A stretch of 47,089 nt of DNA, taken from contig DASYYE010000204.1 of assembly GCA_035946955.1 (NCBI GenBank), forward strand, positions 1 through 47,089. Direction: 5' to 3'. The notes under the pieces are model-generated. The model saw only the letters and a program-made list of their open reading frames with translations, was not told the origin of the DNA and did no database searches. The first letter of the stretch is position 1; each line of letters opens with the position of its first letter. The DNA comes from DASYYE01 sp035946955. GTDB taxonomy: Bacteria; Actinomycetota; Actinomycetes; Streptosporangiales; Streptosporangiaceae. A program made the translations under genes and the position numbers. Positions 40,885 through 47,089 of the stretch are shown here, in pieces.

Positions 40885-42204
40885 TCAGCCGGCCAGTGCG
40901 GGAACGCCGACCGGGTGCGCTGCCTCGGCACCGTCCAGATCGTCATCATCCTCGCCCGGGTGGCCGGACACGGCCACTGCGACAGGCAGTAGCCGCTGAT
41001 AGGCGCGCACGGTCTCCCGGCCGATCCGCTCCCAGGAGAAGCGGGCACTGGCCCGGTCCGCCGCGGCGATCCCGAACGCCTCGATGCGCATGGGACTGTC
41101 CAGCGCCTGCCGGATGCGGCGGGCGAGCACTCCCGGCCTCCCAGGTGGCACCAGCAGGCCGGTGGTCCCGTCGATGACCGCGTCGGCGTAGAAACCGGAC
41201 GCGGGCGCCACCACAGGTGTGCCACAGGCCATGGCCTGCAGCGCCATCTCGTCGAACAGTTCGTCCCAGGCCCCGGTGACCATCAGGTCCGCGGACCTCA
41301 GCACGGCCCGCAGGCCCGCCCGGTCCACCGCGCCGGTGAACGCCAGCCGGTCGGCGACTCCGACCTTGGCGGCCAGGGCGTTCGCACCCCGGTACACCAC
41401 ACTGTGCCGGAGCCGGCTCCGCTGGGGGCCGCCAGCCACAACGAGCCGGACGCCGGGGAGGTCGGCCATGGCCTGGACCACGACCTCGAGCCCGTGCCGT
41501 GGGCTGTGCGGCCAGCCAGCCAGCAGGCACGGCTGGGCATCGCCCGCCGCCCAGGGACGGACCTCGCCCGCGGCCCGCCTGCCCGCACGTCTGTCCAGCC
41601 CCGCTGCCGGGGCCTGCGGCGTGAAGTGCCCGGTGTCCACGCCCCACGGGACCACCTGGATGGCCGAGCGCGGCACCCCCATGCCCACCAGGCGAGTCAT
41701 CTCGGCTGAGGAGCGGGCGAGTACACCGTCCACCGCCCGGGCCAGGGATGCCTTGAGCCGCAGCCAGGCGACTGGCTCACGGGTGCTGCTGACCCGGCGC
41801 GGCCCGCCATCGCTGAGGGAATGGAAGGTCATGGCCACCGGCACGCCCAGGTCCTGGGCGCCGGTCACGGCCGCGAGGCCGCCAGGCCAGGCGTAGGCGT
41901 GCACGATGTCGGGCGCGCCGTGCTGCCAGCGGGCACGGAGGTGGCTGCCGAATGCGGCCACGTGCGGCCCGAGGTCGTCCGTGGCGAGCCGCTTGCGGGG
42001 GCCGACGTGGACGTGCTCGACGGTGACGCCAGGAGCGAGGCGGAGCGTGGTGGGCAGGCCCGGGGAGTCCGCCCGCGCGTACACCGTGACCTCGTGCCCG
42101 AACTGTGCCAAGGCTTGTGCCAACGGGCCGACCTGCGGGCCCGCCTCGTCGGTCCTATCGCAGCCAGGCTGGGTCGCATGTGGCGTGACCAGCGCAATCC
42201 TCAT
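40885..42204 (-). CDS. GT4-family glycosyltransferase
   Basis: The 439-residue GT-B enzyme has the GT4 pattern: M-R-I-A-L-V-T-P-H at the start, glycine-rich acceptor loop, D-I-V-H-A-Y-A-W-P-G-G-L, V-V-P-W-G-V-D-T-G-H-F near residue 190, and the donor-site motif E-L-F-D-E-M-A-L-Q-A-M-A-C-G-T-P-V-V-A near residue 325 with the E-x7-E pair. The C-terminus is acidic and low in complexity (G-E-D-D-D-D-L-D). It transfers a sugar from a nucleotide donor to a lipid, glycan or small molecule. It stands alone, separated by a terminator from the next minus-strand gene. Confidence 0.88.
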   Translation of the reverse strand: MRIALVTPHATQPGCDRTDEAGPQVGPLAQALAQFGHEVTVYARADSPGLPTTLRLAPGVTVEHVHVGPRKRLATDDLGPHVAAFGSHLRARWQHGAPDIVHAYAWPGGLAAVTGAQDLGVPVAMTFHSLSDGGPRRVSSTREPVAWLRLKASLARAVDGVLARSSAEMTRLVGMGVPRSAIQVVPWGVDTGHFTPQAPAAGLDRRAGRRAAGEVRPWAAGDAQPCLLAGWPHSPRHGLEVVVQAMADLPGVRLVVAGGPQRSRLRHSVVYRGANALAAKVGVADRLAFTGAVDRAGLRAVLRSADLMVTGAWDELFDEMALQAMACGTPVVAPASGFYADAVIDGTTGLLVPPGRPGVLARRIRQALDSPMRIEAFGIAAADRASARFSWERIGRETVRAYQRLLPVAVAVSGHPGEDDDDLDGAEAAHPVGVPALAG

Positions 42205-42291
42205 GGCAAATCCTCACTTCGCGGTGTGCCGCCTCTAGTGGGGGCGTGGCCGCGGAGGACTCAGGAGTTGAGGGGAGCCCTGATGAGAAAG

Positions 42292-42345
42292 CAAAACGCA
42301 GGCACCTCGACGGCCGCGCCATAAGGCGGGACGGCGTGCCTGCGT
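42292..42345 (-). terminator. Rho-independent terminator of the MEDS-ATPase gene
   Basis: ACGCAGGCAC (42296-42305) and GTGCCTGCGT (42336-42345) pair perfectly, with an inner CGCC-ATAA-GGCG stem. Read on the minus strand the hairpin runs into TTTTGCTTTC, a classical T-rich tail. It lies 44 bp past the stop of the gene at 42389. Confidence 0.75.
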
Positions 42346-42388
42346 CGTAGACACTGCCCTCTACTGTAGCGCACTTACCCTTAGCGGA

Positions 42389-43393
42389 CTAGGACGTGTG
42401 GAGGCGGAGCCACCCGACCGCGGCGCCCAATCGGCGCAGGCCGCGCCGTGGCCGCTGTGCGGCCCGTCCCAGGAGCATGAACATGCGCACCGTGCTGCCC
42501 TTGGGTCCGGTCCGTATCTGCACCAGGTCACACATCTGGTTGACCACCCACAGGCCCTGGCGCCCTGGGAGGCCGAGCGGGGACTGACGCCCCACGAGCG
42601 GGTCGGCGATCCATCCCTGATCCCTGACCTCACACAAGATCGTGGACCGGTCCCGCCATATGCTCAGCGTGCCCGGACCCGAGGTATGGCGCAGGGTGTT
42701 GGCGGCCACCTCGCTGACGGCCAGCACCAGGTCGCCCACACGGGAATCGGGCAGCCCGGCCCGCACGGCCCGGCGGGCGACGAACTCCCGCACCGCCCGC
42801 AGGTCCACGTCATAGCTCAGGCTCTCCGCACTCGTGGGCGGCCGGGGCAGCGGCTGCTCACACCGGGCGGGCACGACAGCGGGCACCGCGAAACCGTCAG
42901 AGGGCCAGGTGGCCCCGTGCCAGCTGAGCATCGGGTGGGTGCACCTGATGTCGGTGAGGACGTGCCGCGGCAGGCGCGACCGGTCGTAGGGGCACAGGAT
43001 GGCGGCTGGTGTGTCTGCCAGTGCCAGGTTGACCAGTGCCTCGTGGCGTACGGTCTCGACCAGTTCGGGGCTGGTGCGGCCGGGCCACGCTGGCTCGCAC
43101 ACGATGCTGGCATGGCCGGCGGGCTGGTGTTCGGTGAAGGCACGGATCGCCGGAATGATCAATGCCGGGTTCCGGCCGACCTCGGTCAGGTCCGCGAATG
43201 AGACCCGCGCCGCGTCCCGGCCGAGCGCCGTGTGCAGCAGGAGTGCCCGCTGCGCTGGCACGGCCGCGAGCACGGGGTCGTCCCGCGCCAGAGCATCCCT
43301 GATGAAGCCGGTCACGCCCGCCCGGTAGTCCGCCTGCCCGCGGCAGAGCAGCGCGACGTGACGCAAGGCGTCGCCAGCCCCAGGTCTGCTCAT
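42389..43393 (-). CDS. MEDS domain - HATPase anti-sigma-like regulator
   Basis: ATG 43393 with AAGGA 5 bases upstream gives 334 residues. The frame stays open to 43879 but is not coding there. Residues about 10-170 match the MEDS sensory domain (H-V-A-L-L-C-R-G-Q-A-D-Y, C-E-P-A-W-P, C-P-Y-D). The C-terminal half is an RsbW/SpoIIAB-type ATPase: D-L-V-L-A-V-S-E-V-A-A-N-T-L-R-H as N-box, D-Q-G-W-I-A-D-P, and G-L-P-G-R-Q-G-L-W-V-V-N-Q. Such proteins act as switch kinases or anti-sigma factors. Its divergent neighbour is a STAS antagonist, the natural partner. Confidence 0.88.
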   Translation of the reverse strand: MSRPGAGDALRHVALLCRGQADYRAGVTGFIRDALARDDPVLAAVPAQRALLLHTALGRDAARVSFADLTEVGRNPALIIPAIRAFTEHQPAGHASIVCEPAWPGRTSPELVETVRHEALVNLALADTPAAILCPYDRSRLPRHVLTDIRCTHPMLSWHGATWPSDGFAVPAVVPARCEQPLPRPPTSAESLSYDVDLRAVREFVARRAVRAGLPDSRVGDLVLAVSEVAANTLRHTSGPGTLSIWRDRSTILCEVRDQGWIADPLVGRQSPLGLPGRQGLWVVNQMCDLVQIRTGPKGSTVRMFMLLGRAAQRPRRGLRRLGAAVGWLRLHTS

Positions 43394-43588
43394 ATGTTCC
43401 TTGGTCTCCCAGCGCCGTCGTCCACCGCGAGGAGGCACACGGTTGTCTCGGCCTCTGTCCGTTGACTCACCCCCTATTTCCCCGGCTATCGCCAGACATG
43501 CATAGTGACGTCCGGCCCCGCGCGGCAATATCATTTGGGTGATCGCCCTTGGCGCTGTGCCAGGCCGGACTTCCCAGGAGTTGGCACC

Positions 43589-43948
43589 GTGGACGCCCTG
43601 CGCCTTGCCACTGAGGACCAGGGCGCGAGTCTGGTCGTCAAGGTCGAAGGTGACCTCGACATCGTCACGAGCCGGCAGTTCGACGAGTGCCTCGCACAGG
43701 CCCGCCGGAGGCACCGCCACATCATCCTTGACCTGGCCGGGGTGGACTTCATGGACACCAGCGCCCTCGCGGTCATCGTCAACCACTGGAAGAAGCTGGT
43801 CAGCCAGGGCGGCTCGCTGGCGCTGGCCGGCCCCCGCTACCGCTCGACCAAGACACTGTGGATCACCGGGCTGGCGCACCGGCTCCCGCTGTATGAGTCG
43901 GTCGAAGACGCCAAGCAGGCGGTCCCGGCGGCTGGCGGCGGCGAGTAA
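43589..43948 (+). CDS. STAS-domain anti-sigma factor antagonist
   Basis: GTG 43589 has AGGAG 9 bases upstream and gives a 119-residue protein that starts just before the domain. It is one STAS fold: V-V-K-V-E-G-D-L-D-I-V-T-S, H-I-I-L-D-L-A-G-V-D-F-M-D-T-S-A-L-A-V-I-V, where the Ser after D-T is the usual phosphorylation site. It should bind the anti-sigma ATPase when unphosphorylated. Flanked by an ATPase gene and a PP2C phosphatase gene, it completes a partner-switching set. Confidence 0.92.
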   Translation: MDALRLATEDQGASLVVKVEGDLDIVTSRQFDECLAQARRRHRHIILDLAGVDFMDTSALAVIVNHWKKLVSQGGSLALAGPRYRSTKTLWITGLAHRLPLYESVEDAKQAVPAAGGGE

Positions 43949-43957
43949 CGCAACTGG

Positions 43958-46333
43958 TCAGCGGATCCTGACCGCGACCAGGCAGACATCGTCGCCGGTG
44001 TCGGCATCCGCGTGGTGCATGAGGAAGTCCGCGTAGCTGCCGATGGCCGAAACCGGCCGGCCGGCGTAGTGCAGCAGCGCGGCAAGTGAGTCGTCGATCG
44101 CCTCGTCGCGACGCTCGACCAGGCCGTCCGTATACAGCAGCAGCACGTCCCCGGGCTGCAACACGGTGCTGACCTCTTCGTAGCGCGCCTGCGGGTCAGC
44201 CCCCAGCAGGAGTCCGGTGCGGAGTTCGAGCTGGTGGGCGGTCCCGCCACGGACCAGCACCGGGGGCAGGTGACCGGCCCGGGACCAGCGCAGGTTGCGG
44301 GTGTCCGGGTCGTACAGCCCGCATACGGCGGTGCCGATGGTGCCCGCCGTCAGGTAGTAGGCATGCTGGTTCAGCCAGCTCAGCAAGGTGGCCGGGCCAG
44401 CCCCGGTGACCGCCAGGCCACGCAGGCAGTTCCGGAACCCGACCATGCCGGTGACCGCTTCGATTCCGTGCCCGGCGATGTCCCCGACCACGAGCAGCAT
44501 CTGGCCGCTGGGCAGCGGCACCGCGTCATACCAGTCGCCACTGACCAGCCCCGCCGGGCCCGCTGGCCGGTACCTGGCCGCGATGTCCACGCCTGCCACC
44601 ACCGGCTCAGTGGACCAGGGGGTGATCGCCTGCTGGAGCCTGACGGCGAGCCGGTGCTCCTCCTCCGCCCGCTGTTGCGTGTCGGCCAGGCGGTCGCTGG
44701 TCGCCGTCAGCGCCACCTGGGTGTGGTAGTGGGTGGACACGTCCTGGAACACGCCGCGCACCGCGGTCAGCTCTCCGGCCGGGTCGGTCACCGGCTCGGC
44801 GAACACACGCATCTGCCGCATGCTCTGGTCGTCGGCGCGGTTGATCCGGAACGCGGCGGCACTGGAACGCTTCTCACGCAGCAGCGTGTCGCGGAACCGC
44901 TCCAGGTCGAACACGTCGTCGGCGACCACGTATGCGTGCAGTTGCGAGAGTGGGACAGCGGCGCCAGGACCACGCCCGAACAGCGACAGGGCGGGCTCGG
45001 TCCAGCGGACCTCATTGGTCAGCAGGTTCTCCTCCCAGGCGCCCATGTGGCCGAGCCGCTCGGCGTGCTGCAGCAGCGACGCGAGCCGCTCCGCCTCGTC
45101 CACCTGCCGGGTGGCGATGACGACGCCGTCGAGCAGGGGGGCGATGCGGGTGTCCATGGACGGGATGGCCCCGGCCCCGCCCGCCAGTGCACTGCGGACC
45201 CCGCCCGAGATGTGGTCGGGGACACCGCTGGTCAAGACGCCGACGGCGTGATCGAACAGGCCGTCGGGCAGGGCCGCCAGCGGGTAGACCTCCAGTAGGG
45301 GCCGCCTGGCGAGTTCGGCCGGGCTGCGCCCTGAGGGGTCACGGAACCCACTGCTGACGTGCTCGATGCGGAAGTCGGTCACGGACCCGTCGTCCGCGCG
45401 GACCGGGAAGGCCACCATCACCGACTCGATCGCGCCGTCCAGCAGCCCGAGCAGCCAGGCGAACTCAGCCGCCCAGCCGGAGGCACCGGGGCCCGCGGCG
45501 CTCAGCGCCTGGGCGCACAGGTGGGCGAGCGCGGTGAGCTGCCGCAGCACCGGCGGTTCGAAGCTGCCCAGTTTCTGCTGCCAGCACACGGTCAGGACAC
45601 CCCGCAACCCCCTCTCACCCCGCATCGGCATCGATGCCCGCGCACCGGTGAGCCACTCCCCAGGGACCGGGCAGGGCTCGGTTGCGGGCCGCCCGTCCGG
45701 CCACAGGACCGGCTCGCCAGACCGGGCCGCCCGCTGCGGCAGGCTGTCCATGTCCGGCGGCAGGTACCGCCAGCGCCCAGCTTCGCGGGCACCCAGGCCC
45801 GCCTGGCCCACCAGGTGGAGGCCGTCATCGAGGCCGCGTACCCACAGGCCCACCGCACGTGCCCCGGTGGGGGCGAGCACCTCTTCCAGCGCGGCCGTTG
45901 CGACAGCGTTCCCGTCTTCCGCGCGTTCCACCGCCGCCCCAGCCACACTGAGCCTGCCCCAGCCCAGCCCGGCAGCGGCGTCGCTGCCGCCCGCCGCGTC
46001 CTCCGGTCTCGCTGCCGACGGTTCCGCCGCCAGCAGGGCCGGGTCTGGCACGCCGTCAGCCGGCAGGCCCACCTCCGGGTCGTGCGCCAGCAGTTCCCCC
46101 GTAACCTCGGCCGCTAGCTCAGCGAGTGGGGTGCCGGAGGAGTGCGCTACCCGGACGAGCTGACGACCTGCTTCCTCGGCCGAGCAGCCGAGCCGCTCCA
46201 TCAGGACGCCGCGGGCCATGTCCACCACGGACCGCACGGCCGCCTGGCCCCTCATCAGGTCCAGTTCACGCCGCTGACGTGCGATGACCGCGCTCAGCCG
46301 GTCAACGTCAGCACGTGATGTCTTGGCAGCCAT
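43958..46333 (-). CDS. ANTAR-GAF-PAS-SpoIIE (PP2C) phosphatase
   Basis: This 791-residue multi-domain protein has an N-terminal helical ANTAR-like domain (about 10-75: V-D-M-A-R-G-V-L-M-E-R-L-G-C-S-A-E-E-A), then a GAF domain (about 130-265), PAS-type regions (about 280-400 and 420-530; V-S-S-G-F-R-D-P-S-G-R-S, W-E-E-N-L-L-T-N-E-V-R-W-T), and a SpoIIE/RsbU phosphatase (about 575-790; L-V-S-G-D-W-Y-D-A, V-V-G-D-I-A-G-H-G, Y-T-D-G-L-V-E-R-R, D-D-V-C-L). The phosphatase metal Asp residues are present. It would dephosphorylate the STAS protein, whose gene ends 9 bp away on the other strand. ANTAR domains normally bind RNA, so RNA-linked control is possible. Confidence 0.9.
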   Translation of the reverse strand: MAAKTSRADVDRLSAVIARQRRELDLMRGQAAVRSVVDMARGVLMERLGCSAEEAGRQLVRVAHSSGTPLAELAAEVTGELLAHDPEVGLPADGVPDPALLAAEPSAARPEDAAGGSDAAAGLGWGRLSVAGAAVERAEDGNAVATAALEEVLAPTGARAVGLWVRGLDDGLHLVGQAGLGAREAGRWRYLPPDMDSLPQRAARSGEPVLWPDGRPATEPCPVPGEWLTGARASMPMRGERGLRGVLTVCWQQKLGSFEPPVLRQLTALAHLCAQALSAAGPGASGWAAEFAWLLGLLDGAIESVMVAFPVRADDGSVTDFRIEHVSSGFRDPSGRSPAELARRPLLEVYPLAALPDGLFDHAVGVLTSGVPDHISGGVRSALAGGAGAIPSMDTRIAPLLDGVVIATRQVDEAERLASLLQHAERLGHMGAWEENLLTNEVRWTEPALSLFGRGPGAAVPLSQLHAYVVADDVFDLERFRDTLLREKRSSAAAFRINRADDQSMRQMRVFAEPVTDPAGELTAVRGVFQDVSTHYHTQVALTATSDRLADTQQRAEEEHRLAVRLQQAITPWSTEPVVAGVDIAARYRPAGPAGLVSGDWYDAVPLPSGQMLLVVGDIAGHGIEAVTGMVGFRNCLRGLAVTGAGPATLLSWLNQHAYYLTAGTIGTAVCGLYDPDTRNLRWSRAGHLPPVLVRGGTAHQLELRTGLLLGADPQARYEEVSTVLQPGDVLLLYTDGLVERRDEAIDDSLAALLHYAGRPVSAIGSYADFLMHHADADTGDDVCLVAVRIR

Positions 46334-46461
46334 TTGACCTCCGGACGGACAGGGTGTACATGGGGTTTGCGGCGCTACTGGATATACCGTGCCAACTGCC
46401 CGGTCATGCCATCATGTGCCTGTTGACACCGAGCTACCACGCGGGTCTGCTGAGAGCGGGC

Positions 46462-47089
46462 ATGGAACAACGTAAGAGGACACCAGCGACGCGGGGGGCC
46501 AGCCAGCGGGCCGGCCAGCTCACCGACGCCAGGCTCCGGGAATTGCTGAACGGCCTGCGGGCCGTGCGGGGCGGTGACTTCGGGGTCCGCCTCGACGAGA
46601 CGGGCGACCCGTTGGGGGACGAGATCGCCACCGTGTTCAACTCCATGGTCTACCAACTCTCGCTGTTCACCTCGGAGGTCACCCGGATGGCCCGTGAGGT
46701 CGGCACCGAGGGCCGCCTCGGCGGCCAGGCCGAGGTGCCGGGGGTCGCGGGGACATGGAAAGACCTCACCGACTCGGTGAACGCGATGGCGGCCAACCTG
46801 ACCAGCCAGGTCCGCGACATCGCGGACATCGCGACCGCGGTGGCCGGCGGCGACCTCAGCCAGAAGATCACCGTTGACGTACGCGGCGAGATGCTGGAAC
46901 TCAAGCAGACCATCAACACCATGGTCGACCAGTTGTCCTCGTTCGCGGACGAGGTGACCCGGGTGGCCCGTGAGGTCGGCACCGAGGGCCGCCTCGGCGG
47001 CCAGGCCCAGGTGCCGGGGGTCGCCGGGACGTGGAAGGACCTCACCGACAACGTCAACTTCATGGCGGACAACCTCACCAACCAGGTCC
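46462..47089 (+). CDS. Poly-HAMP sensor protein (probable hybrid histidine kinase), N-terminal part
   Basis: The frame is open from ATG 46462 to the window end (209 codons). An in-frame ATG at 46414 is an alternative start, and neither has a strong ribosome site. The product is a chain of HAMP units with the repeated phrase E-V-G-T-E-G-R-L-G-G-Q-A and V-P-G-V-A-G-T-W-K-D-L-T-D, and linkers such as I-A-T-A-V-A-G-G-D-L-S-Q-K-I-T. No membrane helix is present, so it is cytoplasmic. Proteins with this chain in actinobacteria are usually very large and end in GAF, kinase and receiver domains, which would lie beyond the window. Confidence 0.85.
   Translation, partial: MEQRKRTPATRGASQRAGQLTDARLRELLNGLRAVRGGDFGVRLDETGDPLGDEIATVFNSMVYQLSLFTSEVTRMAREVGTEGRLGGQAEVPGVAGTWKDLTDSVNAMAANLTSQVRDIADIATAVAGGDLSQKITVDVRGEMLELKQTINTMVDQLSSFADEVTRVAREVGTEGRLGGQAQVPGVAGTWKDLTDNVNFMADNLTNQV
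46675..47048 (+). repeat. 98-bp near-identical HAMP-coding repeat pair
   Basis: Bases 46675-46772 and 46951-47048 agree at 92 of 98 positions, with no gaps. They encode the same HAMP segment twice, spaced 276 bp (92 codons) apart. Confidence 0.85.

Noticed and set aside
42282..42324. 13-codon frame MRKQNAGTSTAAP after a GAGGGGAG site, resembling a leader peptide
   Set aside because: It overlaps the minus-strand terminator hairpin, and no plus-strand gene follows for more than 1 kb.
43440..43500. TTGACT followed by a weak -10-like sequence in the MEDS/STAS divergent gap
   Set aside because: A -35-like match alone, without a convincing -10, is too weak to annotate as a promoter.

Overview
The window is high-GC DNA (most third codon positions are G or C, with frequent GTG starts) from an actinobacterium, probably a filamentous, antibiotic-type genus. 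The evidence is a large LAL-type LuxR regulator, several ECF sigma factors, anti-sigma/PP2C partner-switching genes, Tat- and Sec-exported glycosidases, and a natural-product locus. The genus cannot be fixed from the sequence. No tRNA, rRNA, CRISPR array or phage was seen.

Bases 1-23.7 kb hold what looks like an unusual biosynthetic gene cluster built only from free-standing enzymes, with no modular PKS or NRPS. The left arm (+) has the 3' end of an HPPD/4-hydroxymandelate synthase-type gene, a PhyH-like Fe(II) dioxygenase, a condensation(C)-domain protein with a degenerate active site, and a LAL regulator. A block of ordinary genes follows (5.9-10.4 kb: secreted seven-bladed propeller, YdeI/DUF1905 protein, VOC protein, MmcQ/YjbR protein, RibD-C reductase, alpha/beta hydrolase, small membrane protein). 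The core minus-strand operon (17.4 to 10.3 kb) reads ABC ATPase, ABC permease, E1 alpha, E1 beta, ACP, AMP-dependent acyl ligase, FabF-like ketosynthase. Further minus-strand genes are an ACP overlapping a GT1 glycosyltransferase. The divergent plus operon (19.4-23.7 kb) reads C-domain protein, KAS III-like enzyme, ACP, nucleophile-less KAS III-like partner, Sfp-type phosphopantetheinyl transferase, mostly with 4-base overlaps or very short gaps. I infer that acyl units are loaded on three carrier proteins by a ligase and a thiamine-diphosphate E1 pair, extended by two ketosynthase systems, joined by C-domain proteins, hydroxylated, glycosylated and exported. The product is unknown.

Bases 23.8-30.3 kb carry a GH3 lipoprotein, an ECF sigma factor with a membrane-anchored YVTN propeller protein, an ECF42-type sigma factor with its DGPF protein, and a Tat-exported glycosidase-like protein. 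An IS110-family insertion sequence sits at 30.5-31.7 kb. Its long upstream non-coding stretch may encode a bridge RNA.

Bases 32.1-40.3 kb encode exported or cell-surface proteins: a SIMPL/DUF541 protein, a small secreted protein, a class A beta-lactamase-like serine hydrolase, and a 1,817-residue GH2 exo-glucosaminidase-like enzyme with five DUF11-type surface repeats. That gene ends at a 21-bp hairpin.

Bases 40.4-47.1 kb are regulatory: a single-domain LuxR protein, a GT4 glycosyltransferase, then a MEDS-HATPase anti-sigma-like protein, a STAS antagonist, an ANTAR-GAF-PAS-SpoIIE phosphatase, and the start of a poly-HAMP sensor that runs off the end.
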